This document shows, piece after piece, positions 24,372 through 32,275 of a stretch of DNA of 41,205 nt. The stretch comes from Lachnospiraceae bacterium (GTDB lineage: Bacteria; Bacillota; Clostridia; Lachnospirales; Lachnospiraceae): positions 1-41,205 of the forward strand of contig BLLU01000027.1 of the NCBI GenBank assembly GCA_011959105.1, read 5' to 3'. Both the position numbers and the translations under genes were made by a program. How positions within the stretch are numbered: position 1 is the stretch's first letter; each line of letters opens with the position of its first letter. Below the pieces are notes generated by a model. It had not been told where the DNA came from. It did no database searches and saw nothing but the letters and a program-made list of their open reading frames with translations.

Positions 24372-25691
24372 TCACTTCGCCAGAGATTCATCCTGAAGCC
24401 GGTCTATTTCTGTCATACATTCCTCCACCGTGGCACCGTTTAACAACTGCCGCACCACCAGGCAGATATTTCCCCACTGCTCCATCTTCATCCCCGCATT
24501 GGAGCCGAGGACATACACATTTTCCTGAATTTTATCGTTCAGCGGCCTGAGCGCGGGAACACAGTCCACCTCCACGTTTTTGGAGGGGGAAATCACCCGG
24601 TTGGTCTCCGCATATACCTGCAGCGCCTCGTCGGAAAGGATCACATCCAAAACCTCCATGGCATCCTCTCCATGTTCCGCGTTGACGCCCACGCCGTATC
24701 CCGTCATGGGCATCACCGGCATCTGTCCCCGGCTGCTGGGAAAGCCGATAACCAGCAGGTTGAAATCCGTTTTGCCATAAGCGGTCTCCGTGTTGGCCGC
24801 GCCCCAGTATGCCATGACAATGGGGGTATTCTGGGCCAGAAAATCCTCTCTCTCCCCCTCGATGGCCTCGCTCACATAGGCCTTTTCCGCATCAATATAA
24901 CCGCAGTCAATCATCTCCTGCAGAAATTCGAATCCCGGACGCAGATAGTCACTGTACCTGCTCTCCCCGCTGTTCAGCGCCGCGATCTCCGCTTCCGTAT
25001 TCCCGCCGTTATACAGATCCGCATATGCCTGGGCCAGGACAAAGGTCTCCAGCCACCAGCGGTTGGCCCCCACCGGGGTCTCGATCCCGTTTTCCTTAAA
25101 TACCCTGCAGCACTCCAGAAATTCCTCCGGCGTCTCCGGCAGTTGCAGACTGTATTTGTCAAACAGGTCCTTATTGATAAACAGGCCGTAAGCCACCACT
25201 TCCTGGGGGATCGCCACCAGCTTCCCGTTCACCGTATTGGCCGTCCTGACCACATCCCGCAGATTCTCCGCGCATGCCAGCCCCGACAGATCCCTCAGCT
25301 TCCCCTCCTCCCCCAGCGTCTGGATGACATCGGGATTCAGCAGATATAAGTCGTCCATGTCATTGCGCCCCCGGTCCAGCGCCACCTGGTCATAGGTTTT
25401 GTCCTGATAATTCTCCGCCGTGTAGGTGATATATCCCACGGTGAGCCCCAGCTTTTCCTCCGCCATGACAATGGTCTTGTCCGCGGCGCTCCTGGCTGTG
25501 TTCTCCGCGTTGGGATCCGTTTTTTCCATGGGACTGAACAGATTCACCACCTTATGATTCCCCTCCCGGGAAGCCACCAGATTCAGGTCCGCTCCGCCAT
25601 TTCCTCCGCAGGCCGCCAGGGCCAGGACCATCGCCCCTGCCAGGCAGACAGCTCTTCGCCTTATACCATAAATTCCCTTACTCTTTTTCAT
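24372..25691 (-). CDS. Family 1 extracellular solute-binding lipoprotein (orphan)
   Basis: 439 aa from ATG at 25691, with AAGGGAG upstream. A lipoprotein signal ends in lipobox LAAC with Cys28 as the anchor. The rest matches the family 1 (sugar-type) binding-protein fold: VVAYGLFINKDLFDKYSLQLPETPEEFLECCRVFKENGIETP and a late TGYGVGVNAEHGEDAMEVLDVILSDEALQVYA segment. No ABC permease or ATPase accompanies it. The gene lies 42 bp after a hybrid histidine kinase and is probably cotranscribed, so I infer that it delivers a ligand to that kinase's external domain. Import with a transporter encoded elsewhere is the alternative. Confidence 0.9.
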   Translation of the reverse strand: MKKSKGIYGIRRRAVCLAGAMVLALAACGGNGGADLNLVASREGNHKVVNLFSPMEKTDPNAENTARSAADKTIVMAEEKLGLTVGYITYTAENYQDKTYDQVALDRGRNDMDDLYLLNPDVIQTLGEEGKLRDLSGLACAENLRDVVRTANTVNGKLVAIPQEVVAYGLFINKDLFDKYSLQLPETPEEFLECCRVFKENGIETPVGANRWWLETFVLAQAYADLYNGGNTEAEIAALNSGESRYSDYLRPGFEFLQEMIDCGYIDAEKAYVSEAIEGEREDFLAQNTPIVMAYWGAANTETAYGKTDFNLLVIGFPSSRGQMPVMPMTGYGVGVNAEHGEDAMEVLDVILSDEALQVYAETNRVISPSKNVEVDCVPALRPLNDKIQENVYVLGSNAGMKMEQWGNICLVVRQLLNGATVEECMTEIDRLQDESLAK

Positions 25692-25733
25692 ATTCTCCCT
25701 TACCTTAACTCTGCGCGACATGCTCTATGCCGC

Positions 25734-28328
25734 TTATTGTTTCCCCTCTTTGCGGACATACTGCCGTATCACTTTTTTAAGCATTCCCATATCTATGGGC
25801 TTCGCCAGATGAACATTCATACCGGCTTTCAGCGCCTCCCGCTCATCCTCCGCAAAGGCGTTGGCCGTCATGGCGATAATGGGGATCTCCGCCGCGTCCC
25901 TGCGTCCCAGCGCCCTGATGGCTCTGGTGGCGTCGTAGCCGTTCATCACCGGCATCTGTACATCCATCAGGATGGCGTCAAACTCACCCTCCCCGGACTC
26001 TTCGAAGCGCTCCAGCACCAGCTTGCCGTTCTCGGCCAGTACGCAGACTGCACCCTCCAGGGTCAGAATTTCCGTCAGGATTTCCGCGTTAATCTCATTG
26101 TCCTCCGCAGCCAGGAAGCGCAGTCCCTCCAGGCTGCCCTCCTCATCGGTCTGGGCTTCCCCCATCTTTCCTGCGCCGCCCGCCTGTATCTCCGCCACCT
26201 TTTCTTTCAGCGCGGATAAAAAGAACGGCTTTGTCAGAACGCCGGTATATCCCAGCCGAAGCACTTCCTCCATGGAGTCCGGGCCTTCTGCGCCCTGGGC
26301 CGTCATAAGCAGAAGAGGCGCCGTCTCCGGAAGGGCCTTCCTGATCTCTTCCACCGTCCGGATGTCTCCCATGTCCGGAGCGTCCAAATCCAGCAGTACC
26401 ATATGGTAACTTCCTTTTGAGCCGTCTTCCCGCAGCATGCTCAGAGCTCCTTCGCCGCAGGCCACAATATCCACCGAGATGCCCAAGTCGCTTACAAGGT
26501 TTTGAATGGTATTGCAGTCCTGCATGTTCCCGTCCACTGCCAGTATCCGGGATATGCCGCTTTTTTCCCAAAACAGCCTATCCGCCTGTCCTTCAGGTAT
26601 GCGGAACTCCAGATCCACCTGGAACAGGCTCCCCTGATCCACTTCGCTGGTTACCTCGATGGTTCCGCCCATCAATTCCACAATATTCTTGGTGATGGCC
26701 ATTCCGAGCCCGGTACCCTGGACCTTGTTGGTGGTGCTGTTCTCCGCTCTGGTGAACGCGTCAAAAATCGTCTTGAGATATTCCCGGGTCATCCCATACC
26801 CATCGTCCTCCACCTCGATCCGAATATGTTCAAACTGGCTGGAGCGCTGTTTCAGTCCGATGATGCGAAACCAGATATTTCCGCCCTCCGGCGTGTACTT
26901 GACAGCGTTGGAAAGTAGATTAATCAGGATCTGGTTGATTCTGGTCTCATCGCCTATCAGATACTCATGCCGGATATCCTTCACTGTCACATGGAATTTC
27001 TGGGACCTGGCAGCAGCCATGGGACGGATGATGGCGTCCACGGAGGATACCAGGTCATTGAGCGTAAACTCCTCCAGATTGAGCACCACTTTCCCGCTCT
27101 CGATTTTGGATACATCCAGAATATCGTTGATCAGGCTCAGCAGATGCTGTCCGGAGGCCGTGATCTTTCTGGTATAGGCCCGCACTTTATCCGGATTGTC
27201 CGCATCCCTGGCCAGAAGAGTGGTGAATCCCAGCACCGCGTTCATGGGCGTGCGGATATCATGGGACATATTTGAGAGGAACATGGTCTTGGAATTGCTG
27301 GCCAGTTGGGCAGCCTGCAGCGCCTCCGCCAGCTGTTTGTTGTGCAGTTCCCTCTCTGCCTCCCGCTCCTTTCTGACTTTATTCTGCTGTCTTTGGTTGA
27401 AATAATACAGAACACAGCACAGAAAGAACGCCACCAGCATCACCGTCACCACGATCAAAATATTTTGATTGACGGTTTTTCCCTCCTGCTGGATGGCCTC
27501 GACGGGCACATAGCCGATGAGGTAGATGTTGCCTCCGTTCACGGTCCACATATAATTCAAAGCGCTTTTTCCCCGGATGTCATGGTAAAACATAATGTTT
27601 TCCCCATTCCGCACGCATTCTTCCACCTGGGCCCTAAGCGCCTCCTCCCGGATATCGTTGGCCCGGTAATAATCCTCCAGATTGACATGCCCCGCGCTGC
27701 GCTCTCCCATACCCTTGGGCTTGAGCACAAATCTTTCCGTCTTGGCGTCCATAATATAGAGCATGGCGCGGTTGTCATAAAAGCTGTTGGGCAGCGACCT
27801 GTCCAGAGAATCGTAAGTGTACTCCACATAGAGCGTGCCGATCTCCCTGTCCCCTTTTACCACGGGGCATCTGATGGAATATGCCCATGTGCCCATATAA
27901 TTCAGATAGGAACTGGAAATATCCAGTCCGTCTATGGTCCCGCCGGAAGAAAAGTCCAGCTCGTCCTCGGAAAATGTCTCTCCTGTGCTGGAAATCCCCA
28001 CCGTCTCCCCCGTCAGGATCAGCGCGGTCTTCACCATGGTCTGGTTCTTCTGGTAAGAGCGGATATACTCCTCCGGATCTTCGCATCTGGCAATCTCCTG
28101 TGCCATCAGCTTTTGAAACTCCGCATCCTTATTCAATATGGCTTCTATGGTGCATTGTATCAGATCCAGGCTTTCATTCAGGTTCTGAATGGCCGCTTCT
28201 GACATTTCCCTGGTGGTTCTCCGCGCCACCAGGATAACAATAACACCCAGGATGCAAAATACTGTTATGATAGGAAGAAACAAAGGAAACCCTTTGTCCA
28301 TCCTGCCAATTTTCCGCTTCCTTTTCAT
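25734..28328 (-). CDS. Hybrid sensor histidine kinase with two receiver domains
   Basis: 864 aa from ATG at 28328 (GGAG 7 nt upstream; GTG at 28346 or ATG at 28334 are alternatives). TM1 is at about 17-37, an extracellular Cache-like sensor at about 40-288, TM2 at about 290-310, a linker coiled coil, then HisKA with SHDIRTP (His356). The ATPase domain carries LLSNAVKYT, DDGYGM and GTGLGM. The first receiver (about 593-712) has phospho-Asp647 and keeps the Thr and Lys, but only one Asp of the N-terminal acidic pair (AVDGN). The second receiver (about 736-855) is canonical (AAEDNEIN, LMDVQMPVMNG with Asp789, HLAKP). There is no HPt domain or output regulator in the window. It is followed by a solute-binding lipoprotein gene. 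Confidence 0.95.
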   Translation of the reverse strand: MKRKRKIGRMDKGFPLFLPIITVFCILGVIVILVARRTTREMSEAAIQNLNESLDLIQCTIEAILNKDAEFQKLMAQEIARCEDPEEYIRSYQKNQTMVKTALILTGETVGISSTGETFSEDELDFSSGGTIDGLDISSSYLNYMGTWAYSIRCPVVKGDREIGTLYVEYTYDSLDRSLPNSFYDNRAMLYIMDAKTERFVLKPKGMGERSAGHVNLEDYYRANDIREEALRAQVEECVRNGENIMFYHDIRGKSALNYMWTVNGGNIYLIGYVPVEAIQQEGKTVNQNILIVVTVMLVAFFLCCVLYYFNQRQQNKVRKEREAERELHNKQLAEALQAAQLASNSKTMFLSNMSHDIRTPMNAVLGFTTLLARDADNPDKVRAYTRKITASGQHLLSLINDILDVSKIESGKVVLNLEEFTLNDLVSSVDAIIRPMAAARSQKFHVTVKDIRHEYLIGDETRINQILINLLSNAVKYTPEGGNIWFRIIGLKQRSSQFEHIRIEVEDDGYGMTREYLKTIFDAFTRAENSTTNKVQGTGLGMAITKNIVELMGGTIEVTSEVDQGSLFQVDLEFRIPEGQADRLFWEKSGISRILAVDGNMQDCNTIQNLVSDLGISVDIVACGEGALSMLREDGSKGSYHMVLLDLDAPDMGDIRTVEEIRKALPETAPLLLMTAQGAEGPDSMEEVLRLGYTGVLTKPFFLSALKEKVAEIQAGGAGKMGEAQTDEEGSLEGLRFLAAEDNEINAEILTEILTLEGAVCVLAENGKLVLERFEESGEGEFDAILMDVQMPVMNGYDATRAIRALGRRDAAEIPIIAMTANAFAEDEREALKAGMNVHLAKPIDMGMLKKVIRQYVRKEGKQ

Positions 28329-28426
28329 CCACATTCTCCAACTCACCTTATTCCTGCACCATATATATTATACCCATTTCTATCAATTTGTGAGGCGGGC
28401 CCGGCGCCCCGGCAGGGATGCCGCTC

Positions 28427-29935
28427 CTATGCCAGTTCCTCATAATTTTCTCCCAACTGCTTGTGCCTGATGATAAAGATATTTTGAGGGTTATCGCAAT
28501 AGGCCGCCAGATAATCCCCGGGAACCCCCAGCATATAACCGTCCTCGTCCCACAGTGGAAACAGTTTTACACCTTTTTCCAACTCCTTCACATAGACCTG
28601 CAGATTGGCATTGGGACGGCAGGACCTGGCGTAATCCTGTATGTGAAAAGTGGTGTTTTTGGCATGGTTCTTGATGGTAGGTTCATAGGAAGTCACGGCC
28701 TTCCAGTCATATTTTTCCTCCAGAAGGTCATAATAGGGTTCAAACTGGCTGCGGCTGGTCTGTATGATATCTCCGTCATCCTCCAACACCAGGTAAGTTC
28801 CCTCCGTCACGCTCAGCGTCACATCCCCTTCCTGGGTACGGAGAATGGCGCTCCTGCCGATGCCCTCAATGGCATCCACCTGCACATACCCCATCAGGTC
28901 GGGACGTTTGCGGTACCGCTTAAGCCCCGTCAGGTCCATTTGGTAGTCCCGGGCGTCAATCACCAGAAACTCCGCGAAATATTCGTTCATCCGATTGTTG
29001 AAATAGGCATCGGCATGAAGGGAATTGTATTTCTCTCCATACAGTCTCTGGCTGATATACCCGCCTGCCTTCTCTGCGTGTCCGCCGCCGGAACCGATGC
29101 CCTCCGTCAGGTATGCCGCCAGTTCGTTGGCATTGACCTCCCGGATACAGCTGCGCACGGAAATCTTGTAGCCGTCCCCCACCTCATTGTACACCAGGCA
29201 TACATCAATCTCGTCCACCTGCAGCAGGAAATCACTGATCAGCCCCAGAATATTGGGATCGCAGGGCTGGGAATGAATCACGGCAAAACGGTACTCATCA
29301 TTGTAGCTGTAGCGGATCATGGCAATGCCCGCAATCATAAGTTCCTCCAGGGACAGATTGGAATTGCGGAACATGGTGAGCAGGCGCTTGTTGGTATTCA
29401 GCGTCTCCCACATGTCCATATCCCGGGGATTGTGCATCTCTGACAACTGGTTGGTGTCCGTATACAGCCCATAGTACAGCGCCGTGCCCAGCACCACATT
29501 CCCTTCCACCGGATAGCCCTCCTCCTGCAGCATGGTCCACACCAGCGTGCAGCAGCTCCCCAGATCGGACTGGATGCGGCTCATTCCCATCTTGTCAATT
29601 TCCATACGGTGATGGTCGATCACCGCCACGTTCTCCGCATCGAACCTGGTCACATTGCCCGCCCCATACTGACAGTCCACAGTGATCAGCAAGCCCGGGA
29701 GGGGCGGATGCCCCTCCCGCTCCACATACTCTATGGGCAGCTTCAGCTTGTCGCACATCATGCGCAGATTGGCTTTCTGTATCCGTGAAAAACCGCTGTA
29801 AATCATTCGGACCTGTTTGCCTTTGTCCCGAAAGTAACAGTACAGACCATAGGCAGACCCCAACGCGTCCGCATCGGGGTTGTCGTGGCATTGTATGGTG
29901 ATAGGGTCGTATTGTACTAAGTCTGCCAGTCTCAT
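28427..29935 (-). CDS. DHH/DHHA1 family phosphoesterase with a C-terminal extension
   Basis: 502 aa, ATG at 29935, with GAGGAG upstream. The DHH catalytic domain has CHDNPDADALGSA (about 16-28), a VDCQ motif and VIDHHR (the DHH triad). The DHHA1 domain has GIGSGGGHAEKAGGYIS. Relatives are nanoRNases or pAp/cyclic-dinucleotide phosphodiesterases; no membrane or GGDEF part is present, so GdpP is excluded. About 190 residues follow the DHHA1 motif and include a GYMLGVPGDYLAAYC stretch near the end that resembles the PGDYG-type module. This extension is unusual and its role is unknown. It lies 50 bp after purH, so it may be the last gene of the purO-purH operon. Confidence 0.88.
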   Translation of the reverse strand: MRLADLVQYDPITIQCHDNPDADALGSAYGLYCYFRDKGKQVRMIYSGFSRIQKANLRMMCDKLKLPIEYVEREGHPPLPGLLITVDCQYGAGNVTRFDAENVAVIDHHRMEIDKMGMSRIQSDLGSCCTLVWTMLQEEGYPVEGNVVLGTALYYGLYTDTNQLSEMHNPRDMDMWETLNTNKRLLTMFRNSNLSLEELMIAGIAMIRYSYNDEYRFAVIHSQPCDPNILGLISDFLLQVDEIDVCLVYNEVGDGYKISVRSCIREVNANELAAYLTEGIGSGGGHAEKAGGYISQRLYGEKYNSLHADAYFNNRMNEYFAEFLVIDARDYQMDLTGLKRYRKRPDLMGYVQVDAIEGIGRSAILRTQEGDVTLSVTEGTYLVLEDDGDIIQTSRSQFEPYYDLLEEKYDWKAVTSYEPTIKNHAKNTTFHIQDYARSCRPNANLQVYVKELEKGVKLFPLWDEDGYMLGVPGDYLAAYCDNPQNIFIIRHKQLGENYEELA

Positions 29936-29985
29936 TTTATGTTTTTCTCCTCATGCCGGTATCCAATGCCATGTCTGCCGGAAAA

Positions 29986-31164
29986 TCAGTGGTGGAACAG
30001 GCGGATGCCGGTAAACACCATGGCCATTTCATATTTGTCACAGCACTCGATCACCAGGTCGTCCCGCACGGAACCGCCGGGCTGGGCAATATATTTTACG
30101 CCGCTCTTATGCGCCCGCTCAATGTTGTCCGAAAAGGGGAAAAACGCATCGGATCCCAAGGTCACGTCCCGGTTCCCGTCCAGCCAGGCTCTCTTTTCCT
30201 CGGCCGTAAATACCGGGGGCTTTGTCTTGAAAATCTTCTGCCAGGCCCCCTCCGCCAGCACGTCCATGTACTCCTCACCGATGTATAAATCAATGGCATT
30301 GTCCCTGTCGGCTCTGCCGATGCTGTCCAGGAAATCCAGTCCCAGCACCTGGGGAGCCTGACGCAGATACCAGTTGTCCGCCTTGCTGCCTGCCAGCCTG
30401 GTACAATGGATACGGGACTGCTGCCCGGCGCCGATGCCGATGGCCTGTCCCCCTTTCACATAGCATACGGAGTTGGACTGGGTATATTTTAAAGTGATCA
30501 GCGCAATCTTCATGTCGATCAGCGCCTCCTGGGGAATTTCCCGGTTCCTGGTCACAAAATTGGACAGCAGGTCGCCGTCTATATCCAATTCGTTCCTGCC
30601 CTGCTCAAAGGTGATGCCATATACCTGCTTTTTTTCCAGGGGAGCAGGCTGATAGGAGGGGTCAATCTGAATCACATTGTAGTTCCCCTTCTTCTTGGCC
30701 TTCAGGATCTCCAGCGCCTCCGGGGTATAGCCGGGGGCTATGACGCCGTCGGACACCTCCCGCTTGATGAGACGGGCCGTGTCCCCGTCGCACTCATCGG
30801 ACAGGGCGATAAAGTCCCCGAAAGAAGACATTCTGTCAGCGCCTCTGGCACGGGCATAGGCGCAGGCCAGGGGAGACAGTTCTCCCAGATCGTCCACCCA
30901 GTAGATCCTGGCCAGGGTCTCGGTCAGGGGCAGGCCCACCGCCGCCCCCGCCGGGGATACATGCTTGAAGGAAGTAGCCGCGGGCAGGCCGGTGGCCTCC
31001 TTCAGTTCTTTCACCAACTGCCAGCCGTTGAAGGCATCCAGGAAATTGATATAACCAGGCTTGCCGTTCAGGACGGTCACAGGCAGTTCGCTGCCGTCTT
31101 CCATATAAATACGGGAAGGTTTCTGGTTGGGGTTGCAGCCATATTTCAGTTCGATCTCGTTCAT
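29986..31164 (-). CDS. purH: AICAR formyltransferase (PurH C-terminal domain as a stand-alone protein)
   Basis: 392 aa from ATG at 31164 (AGGAG 9 nt upstream; ATG at 31170 is too close to that site). The chain begins at once with the transformylase signature LKYGCNPNQKPSRIY and contains LNGKPGYINFLDAFNGWQLV, SFKHVSPAGAAVG, KYTQSNSVCYVKGGQAIGIGAGQQSRIHC and a final FPFSDNI..SGVKYIAQPGGSVRDD. The N-terminal MGS-like cyclohydrolase domain of bifunctional PurH is absent. Cyclisation is supplied by the separate PurO gene just upstream. It formylates AICAR to FAICAR using 10-formyl-THF. Palindromic element copy C fills the space between purO and this gene. Confidence 0.95.
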   Translation of the reverse strand: MNEIELKYGCNPNQKPSRIYMEDGSELPVTVLNGKPGYINFLDAFNGWQLVKELKEATGLPAATSFKHVSPAGAAVGLPLTETLARIYWVDDLGELSPLACAYARARGADRMSSFGDFIALSDECDGDTARLIKREVSDGVIAPGYTPEALEILKAKKKGNYNVIQIDPSYQPAPLEKKQVYGITFEQGRNELDIDGDLLSNFVTRNREIPQEALIDMKIALITLKYTQSNSVCYVKGGQAIGIGAGQQSRIHCTRLAGSKADNWYLRQAPQVLGLDFLDSIGRADRDNAIDLYIGEEYMDVLAEGAWQKIFKTKPPVFTAEEKRAWLDGNRDVTLGSDAFFPFSDNIERAHKSGVKYIAQPGGSVRDDLVIECCDKYEMAMVFTGIRLFHH

Positions 31165-31179
31165 ACGCATCTTCTCCTA

Positions 31180-31305
31180 TTTTAGTTCCGCATATTCCCT
31201 ACAAGCGCACACCTCCTGTGATCCATACATTGGCGCTTTCGCGCCCCTGCATGGATCAAGTACGCTTTCCGGGAATATGCTGTTTTTTAGTTCCGCATAT
31301 TCCTA
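31180..31305 (-). repeat. Palindromic dispersed element, copy C (between purO and purH)
   Basis: TTTTAGTTCCGCATATTCC occurs at both ends (from 31180 and from 31285, period 105 bp). Arms GCATATTCCC (31190-31199) and GGGAATATGC (31271-31280) pair perfectly. Inside is a second hairpin: TGATCCAT (31219-31226) with ATGGATCA (31251-31258), topped by GGCGC/GCGCC (31232-31236 with 31241-31245) and a TTTC loop. The third arm is at 31295-31303. The element fills the intergenic space exactly, from 2 bp after the purO stop codon to 15 bp before the purH start. Confidence 0.85.
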
Positions 31306-32013
31306 TTATTTATTTTTATTAAGAATCCGGGTTTCGTATTCCCCTGTGGCAATGTCGATATAGCGCACAAACAGGGATACTTTGTTCTCCTCATTCAAAC
31401 TGCTCCACAGCATGTCCGTAAATCCGTCTATGCTGTCCATCATCTCCACCGATTTGGGCTCACCCTCAAAGCTGGGCAGGGGATCGCCGTCATGGAGATA
31501 GGTGTGGATAAAATGCCCCTCCCCTGCCAAGGGAGTCTCATAGGCAAAGGTGTTGCGGATACAGGAAGAGCCGTCGCCGTGATTGCTCTTCAAGATGGAC
31601 ATGGCATAGCTGTACCTGCCCTCCTCGATATGCAAAATGCCGGAAATCCTGGGGGTAAAATTGGGGCCGTCGGGCTCGAACTCCCTGCTGCGCAGAGACT
31701 GTTCAAAGGTCAGCTGGTGATCCATCCCCTCATAGATGGTGTCTGTCTGGTCCCCATTTGTCACGATGGTCTTGTTGCCCAGCACCCGCACCGGCGCATA
31801 GATAATCAGGCTGGGATCCACCAGTTTGGAGGGATCAAATGCCTGGGTGCGGATTCCCTCTCCATCTTCCACAAATACCCGGTTGCGGCTGTTGGTGCTT
31901 CTGCCCATGATAAAATAGGCCGTCACCGCCCGGGTTCTGTCCGGCGTCAGGCCAATCACGATGCCCCGCCCGGGATACGCATTGTTTTCCAGTTCCTGCT
32001 TCAGTGATACCAT
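31306..32013 (-). CDS. purO: IMP cyclohydrolase, PurO type
   Basis: 235 aa from ATG at 32013, with AAGGAGG 7 nt upstream. It matches the PurO (archaeal-type) IMP cyclohydrolase family rather than the PurH N-terminal domain: YPGRGIVIGLTPDRTRAVTAYFIMGRSTNSRNRVFV near the start, then NGDQTDTIYEG and a C-terminal YETPLAGEGHFIHTYLHDGDPLPSF. It closes FAICAR to IMP, the last step of purine synthesis. It is followed in the operon by the separate formyltransferase, so the two final reactions are split over two proteins. It is controlled by the ZTP riboswitch directly upstream. Confidence 0.92.
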   Translation of the reverse strand: MVSLKQELENNAYPGRGIVIGLTPDRTRAVTAYFIMGRSTNSRNRVFVEDGEGIRTQAFDPSKLVDPSLIIYAPVRVLGNKTIVTNGDQTDTIYEGMDHQLTFEQSLRSREFEPDGPNFTPRISGILHIEEGRYSYAMSILKSNHGDGSSCIRNTFAYETPLAGEGHFIHTYLHDGDPLPSFEGEPKSVEMMDSIDGFTDMLWSSLNEENKVSLFVRYIDIATGEYETRILNKNK

Positions 32014-32040
32014 AATATACCTCCTTCGGTAAAATAAGTG

Positions 32041-32076
32041 AAAAAAGGCCACCTGGGCATACCCAGATAAGGTGGC
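32041..32076 (-). terminator. Expression-platform terminator of the ZTP riboswitch
   Basis: GCCACC (32076-32071) pairs with GGTGGC (32052-32047), with an inner CTGGG/CCCAG stem, followed on the minus strand by TTTTTT (32046-32041). The strand TGCCCAGG inside it is also complementary to CCTGGGCA at the 3' end of the aptamer, so aptamer and terminator compete. Confidence 0.9.
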
Positions 32077-32170
32077 TGCCCAGGCGGTCGGCTTATTCTA
32101 CGTTTGCACTCCCCATGGGTCTTCCCATAACAGCATCGCTGTGTTCCGCCAGTCGTGTAACGATCATCTA
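32077..32170 (-). promoter_or_regulatory. ZTP riboswitch (pfl motif) controlling purO-purH
   Basis: On the minus strand the conserved blocks appear in order: a 5' part containing CGACTGGCGGAAC, a hairpin ATGGG-AAGA-CCCAT running into GGGGAGTGC, then GCCGACCGCCTGGGCA, the hallmark 3' strand and pseudoknot of the pfl motif. The RNA binds ZMP/ZTP, the AICAR nucleotide that accumulates when 10-formyl-THF is low, and switches transcription on. AICAR is the substrate of the downstream PurH. The predicted transcription start (about 32165) falls at the 5' edge of the aptamer, so the leader begins with it. Confidence 0.95.
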
Positions 32171-32171
32171 T

Positions 32172-32200
32172 ATCTTACATGTTTTAGCGCATTTTGGCAA
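32172..32200 (-). promoter_or_regulatory. Sigma-A promoter of the purO-purH operon
   Basis: On the minus strand, TTGCCA (32200-32195), a 17-bp spacer and TAAGAT (32177-32172). Confidence 0.75.
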
Positions 32201-32210
32201 GTATGGAAAT

Positions 32211-32245
32211 AAAAAATCCCGACAGGCCGCCCGGGCCCATCGGGA
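32211..32245 (-). terminator. Terminator of the flagellin-like gene
   Basis: TCCCGA (32217-32222) and TCGGGA (32240-32245) form the outer stem with a GC-rich inner part (GGCC/GGCC). Six T's follow on the minus strand (32216-32211). It ends just before the purO promoter. Confidence 0.9.
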
Positions 32246-32275
32246 TGAAATTCTGTCTGACGGGCAACGCCCGGT

